Shown piece by piece: positions 6,644 to 8,289 of a stretch of DNA of 8,289 bases. The number at the start of each line of letters is the position of its first letter. The first letter of the stretch is position 1. The stretch is from positions 1-8,289 of the forward strand of contig DMMK01000692.1 of the NCBI GenBank assembly GCA_003453085.1, read 5' to 3'. The translations under genes and the position numbers were made by a program. Source of the DNA: Verrucomicrobiales bacterium. Its GTDB lineage: Bacteria; Verrucomicrobiota; Verrucomicrobiia; Verrucomicrobiales; Verrucomicrobiaceae. The notes beneath the pieces are model-generated. The model saw only the letters and a program-made list of their open reading frames with translations. It did no database searches and had not been told where the DNA came from.

Positions 6644-6681
6644 CGGGCGGTGAGGTTTATGGTTTTGAAAAAGCGAGGCTG

Positions 6682-7386
6682 TTACTTGCCCTGTTCCTTT
6701 TCCTTGAGGATGAAGTTCAGATCCTTGCGGAGCTGGGCTTCGAAGTAGTCGCCGAACTGGGGGTCGGCATTCATGAGATCGTACTGGGTGCCGCGTACGT
6801 GGCCTTTGTGGTCCACCAGGGCGACGCGAAGGTCGTGGATGTACTTGTCATCCGGGGACAGGCGGTCAGCCTCAGGCAGATCCTGCACGGGGCGGAATTT
6901 CATGAACTGGGTCATGTAGTTGCGCACTTCATCCTTGGCTCCATTCACGAACCACCAGGGATCGGTGTCTTGGACGTTGATGCCACGGGCAAATTTCTGC
7001 ATCATTTCCGGGGTGTCTTCAGGATCCAGGGTGAAGGAGATGAAGTGGACGTTCGGATTGTCTTTGTACTCTTCCTGAAGCTTCTTCAGCTTGGCGATGA
7101 CGCCAGCACAGCCGCGCGGGCAGCGGGTGTAAACCCAGGACGTCAGCAGGACCTTGCCGCGCAATTCATCGAGGTGGACCTTGCGGCCGTCGCGCTCGGT
7201 CAGCTCCAAATCGCGCTCCAGGCGGCCCAGGATGGCTGGGCGGTTTTTATCTTCGCTCTTCGCCTGGTCCTGCATTGCGATCAGGTAGTTGTAGAACACC
7301 ACCACACCGAGCACGGCGAAAATGATGGGGATCCAGATGGCCCAGGGAGTGAGCGAGGGTTTGGGGTCGGAGGTGAGCTGGGACAT
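6682..7386 (-). CDS. SCO1/SenC family copper chaperone for cytochrome c oxidase
   Basis: 234 aa. An N-terminal hydrophobic anchor at about 14-37 is followed by a thioredoxin-like domain on the outer side of the cytoplasmic membrane. The copper-binding set of the SCO family is complete: C89-P-R-G-C93 after a SWVYTR strand, and H184 in the segment IHDLRVALVDHKG. SCO proteins deliver copper to, or reduce cysteines of, the CuA site in oxidase subunit II. An SFTLDPEDT strand-loop (117-125), also usual in the family, is present. The gene sits 38 bases after ctaB and 38 bases before the DUF420 gene on the same strand, as expected for an oxidase assembly operon. The start is the ATG at 7386, preceded by a pyrimidine-rich stretch without a Shine-Dalgarno sequence. 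Family assignment is secure; which oxidase it serves is not shown in the window. Confidence 0.93.
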   Translation of the reverse strand: MSQLTSDPKPSLTPWAIWIPIIFAVLGVVVFYNYLIAMQDQAKSEDKNRPAILGRLERDLELTERDGRKVHLDELRGKVLLTSWVYTRCPRGCAGVIAKLKKLQEEYKDNPNVHFISFTLDPEDTPEMMQKFARGINVQDTDPWWFVNGAKDEVRNYMTQFMKFRPVQDLPEADRLSPDDKYIHDLRVALVDHKGHVRGTQYDLMNADPQFGDYFEAQLRKDLNFILKEKEQGK

Positions 7387-7424
7387 GGTTCGGAAAGGGA
7401 GGAGGGGCTTTTAAAATCGGGGCA

Positions 7425-8289
7425 TCAGGCCCGCTTCCAGGCGATGGAGGAGATGATGAGGATGCCGGGCAGATACATGAGGGTGCAGAAGAAAAGCTTA
7501 CGGGCGGAGGCACGCTCGGGATTCTTTTGGAAATCGAGGGCCAGTTTGCACAGCCAGCCAGCGAGGGCCAGGGACAGGGGCAGGAAAATCCAGGTGACGA
7601 CGAGGCCCTGCTGCACGGGGTAAAACATGAGCAGCAGTGTGGCGATGGAGTAGGCCAGGGCGTGCTTGGAAGTGCGCACGCCTTCATCGTCATCATTGGC
7701 CAGCATGACAAAACCACCCCGGCGGTATTCATCGCGATACATCCAGTTGATGGCCAGGAAATGAGGGAGCTGCCAGAGGAAGAGCAGGGCGAAGAGATAG
7801 ATGGCCCCAGGTTCCCAGAGAAGTTCCCAGCGTACGTAGGCGTCTTCCCGTGGAAGCTGCCCGGCGGCCCCGGCCCAACCGATGAGAGGCGGCAGGGCCC
7901 CGGAGACGGCCCCGACGAGGGTATTGGTTGGGGACTGCCTTTTCAGCGGCGTATAGACAAAAAGGTAGGTGGCCAGGGTGAGGGCCGTGAGGGCGGCGGC
8001 TTCGAAGTTTACCTTGGCGACGAGGTGAATGAGGGCAAAGGCACTGAGCAGCCAGCCGATGCCAAAGGCAGCGCTTGGACTGATGCGGCCCGAGGGCAGG
8101 GGACGGTCGGCCGTGCGGGTCATGCGGGAGTCGGGCTCGATCTCCATGAGCTGATTGAAAACCCCCGCACCAAAGGCGGCGAGGCTGCTGCCGAGGATGG
8201 TGTGGAAAAGCAGCCAGCCATCGAGCGAGGTACCGGCTCTTAGCCAGAAGCCGACAAAGGTGGTGACGATGACCAGGGCGCTGAGCCTT
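7425..8289 (-). CDS. ctaB: Protoheme IX farnesyltransferase (heme o synthase), N-terminus beyond window
   Basis: UbiA-superfamily membrane prenyltransferase that adds a farnesyl group to heme b to give heme o, the precursor of heme a for aa3-type oxidases. The frame stays open to the window edge (last complete codon 8286-8288), so the ATG at 8147 is internal. The residues before it continue the family pattern, with AAFGAGVFNQ running into MEIEPDSRM. The first acidic motif N-x-x-x-E-x-E-x-D followed by M-x-RT-x-x-RPLPSGRI is the signature of CtaB/CyoE; two usual Asp are Glu here. Further signatures are YTPLKR, NTLVGAVSGALPPLIGW and LWQLPHFLAINWMYRDEYRRGGF, the second polar site. Several membrane helices follow to the TGA at 7425-7427. 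About 288 codons are present; probably only the first helix region is missing. It leads the operon with sco and DUF420 as seen in this window. Confidence 0.94.
   Translation of the reverse strand, partial: RLSALVIVTTFVGFWLRAGTSLDGWLLFHTILGSSLAAFGAGVFNQLMEIEPDSRMTRTADRPLPSGRISPSAAFGIGWLLSAFALIHLVAKVNFEAAALTALTLATYLFVYTPLKRQSPTNTLVGAVSGALPPLIGWAGAAGQLPREDAYVRWELLWEPGAIYLFALLFLWQLPHFLAINWMYRDEYRRGGFVMLANDDDEGVRTSKHALAYSIATLLLMFYPVQQGLVVTWIFLPLSLALAGWLCKLALDFQKNPERASARKLFFCTLMYLPGILIISSIAWKRA

Noticed and set aside
7425..8147. Reading the ATG at 8147 as the true start of ctaB
   Set aside because: The frame continues to the window edge with residues fitting the family (GAGVFNQ just before the Met), and the first acidic motif spans this Met, so it must be internal.

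Overview
The window looks like a chromosomal segment from the phylum Verrucomicrobiota, probably Verrucomicrobiaceae (Prosthecobacter/Verrucomicrobium-like). The strongest pointer is the gene at 369-3371. It has the beta-propeller, HEAT-like and CxxCH cytochrome c layout of the 'Pirellula/Verrucomicrobium type' heme-binding proteins, a family largely confined to Planctomycetes and Verrucomicrobia. GC-rich coding sequence and the near absence of Shine-Dalgarno sequences before the starts agree with this. The genus is inference.

Layout. Positions 3-62 hold the last 19 codons of a plus-strand gene that probably ends in a PDZ domain, followed by an 8-bp hairpin. A leader without a recognisable gene runs to about 336. 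The plus-strand cytochrome/propeller gene fills the sequence to 3371, and its signal-peptide region appears to carry a one-base frameshift. A 30-bp convergent gap follows. From 3402 to the end everything is on the minus strand. In order of transcription (right to left) these genes are: heme o synthase ctaB (N-terminus beyond the window), an SCO1/SenC copper chaperone, a four-helix DUF420 (CtaM/YozB-like) membrane protein, a hairpin, a TPR-AAA+ ATPase, and a TPR protein with a C-terminal membrane domain.

How the genes work together. ctaB, sco and DUF420 form a cytochrome c oxidase assembly operon: heme o/a supply, copper delivery to CuA, and an accessory membrane assembly factor. The AAA+ and TPR-membrane genes lie six bases apart and look translationally coupled. 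Both carry TPRs; one supplies a hexameric ATPase motor without a protease domain and the other supplies 5-6 membrane helices. This pair is the best candidate for an undescribed system, perhaps a membrane-tethered unfoldase or remodelling machine. Its substrate cannot be read from the sequence, and a link to the oxidase operon is only suggested by position. The cytochrome/propeller gene is a separate secreted, probably periplasmic, oxidoreductase-like protein of unknown substrate.

I see no mobile elements, CRISPR arrays, tRNA or rRNA genes.
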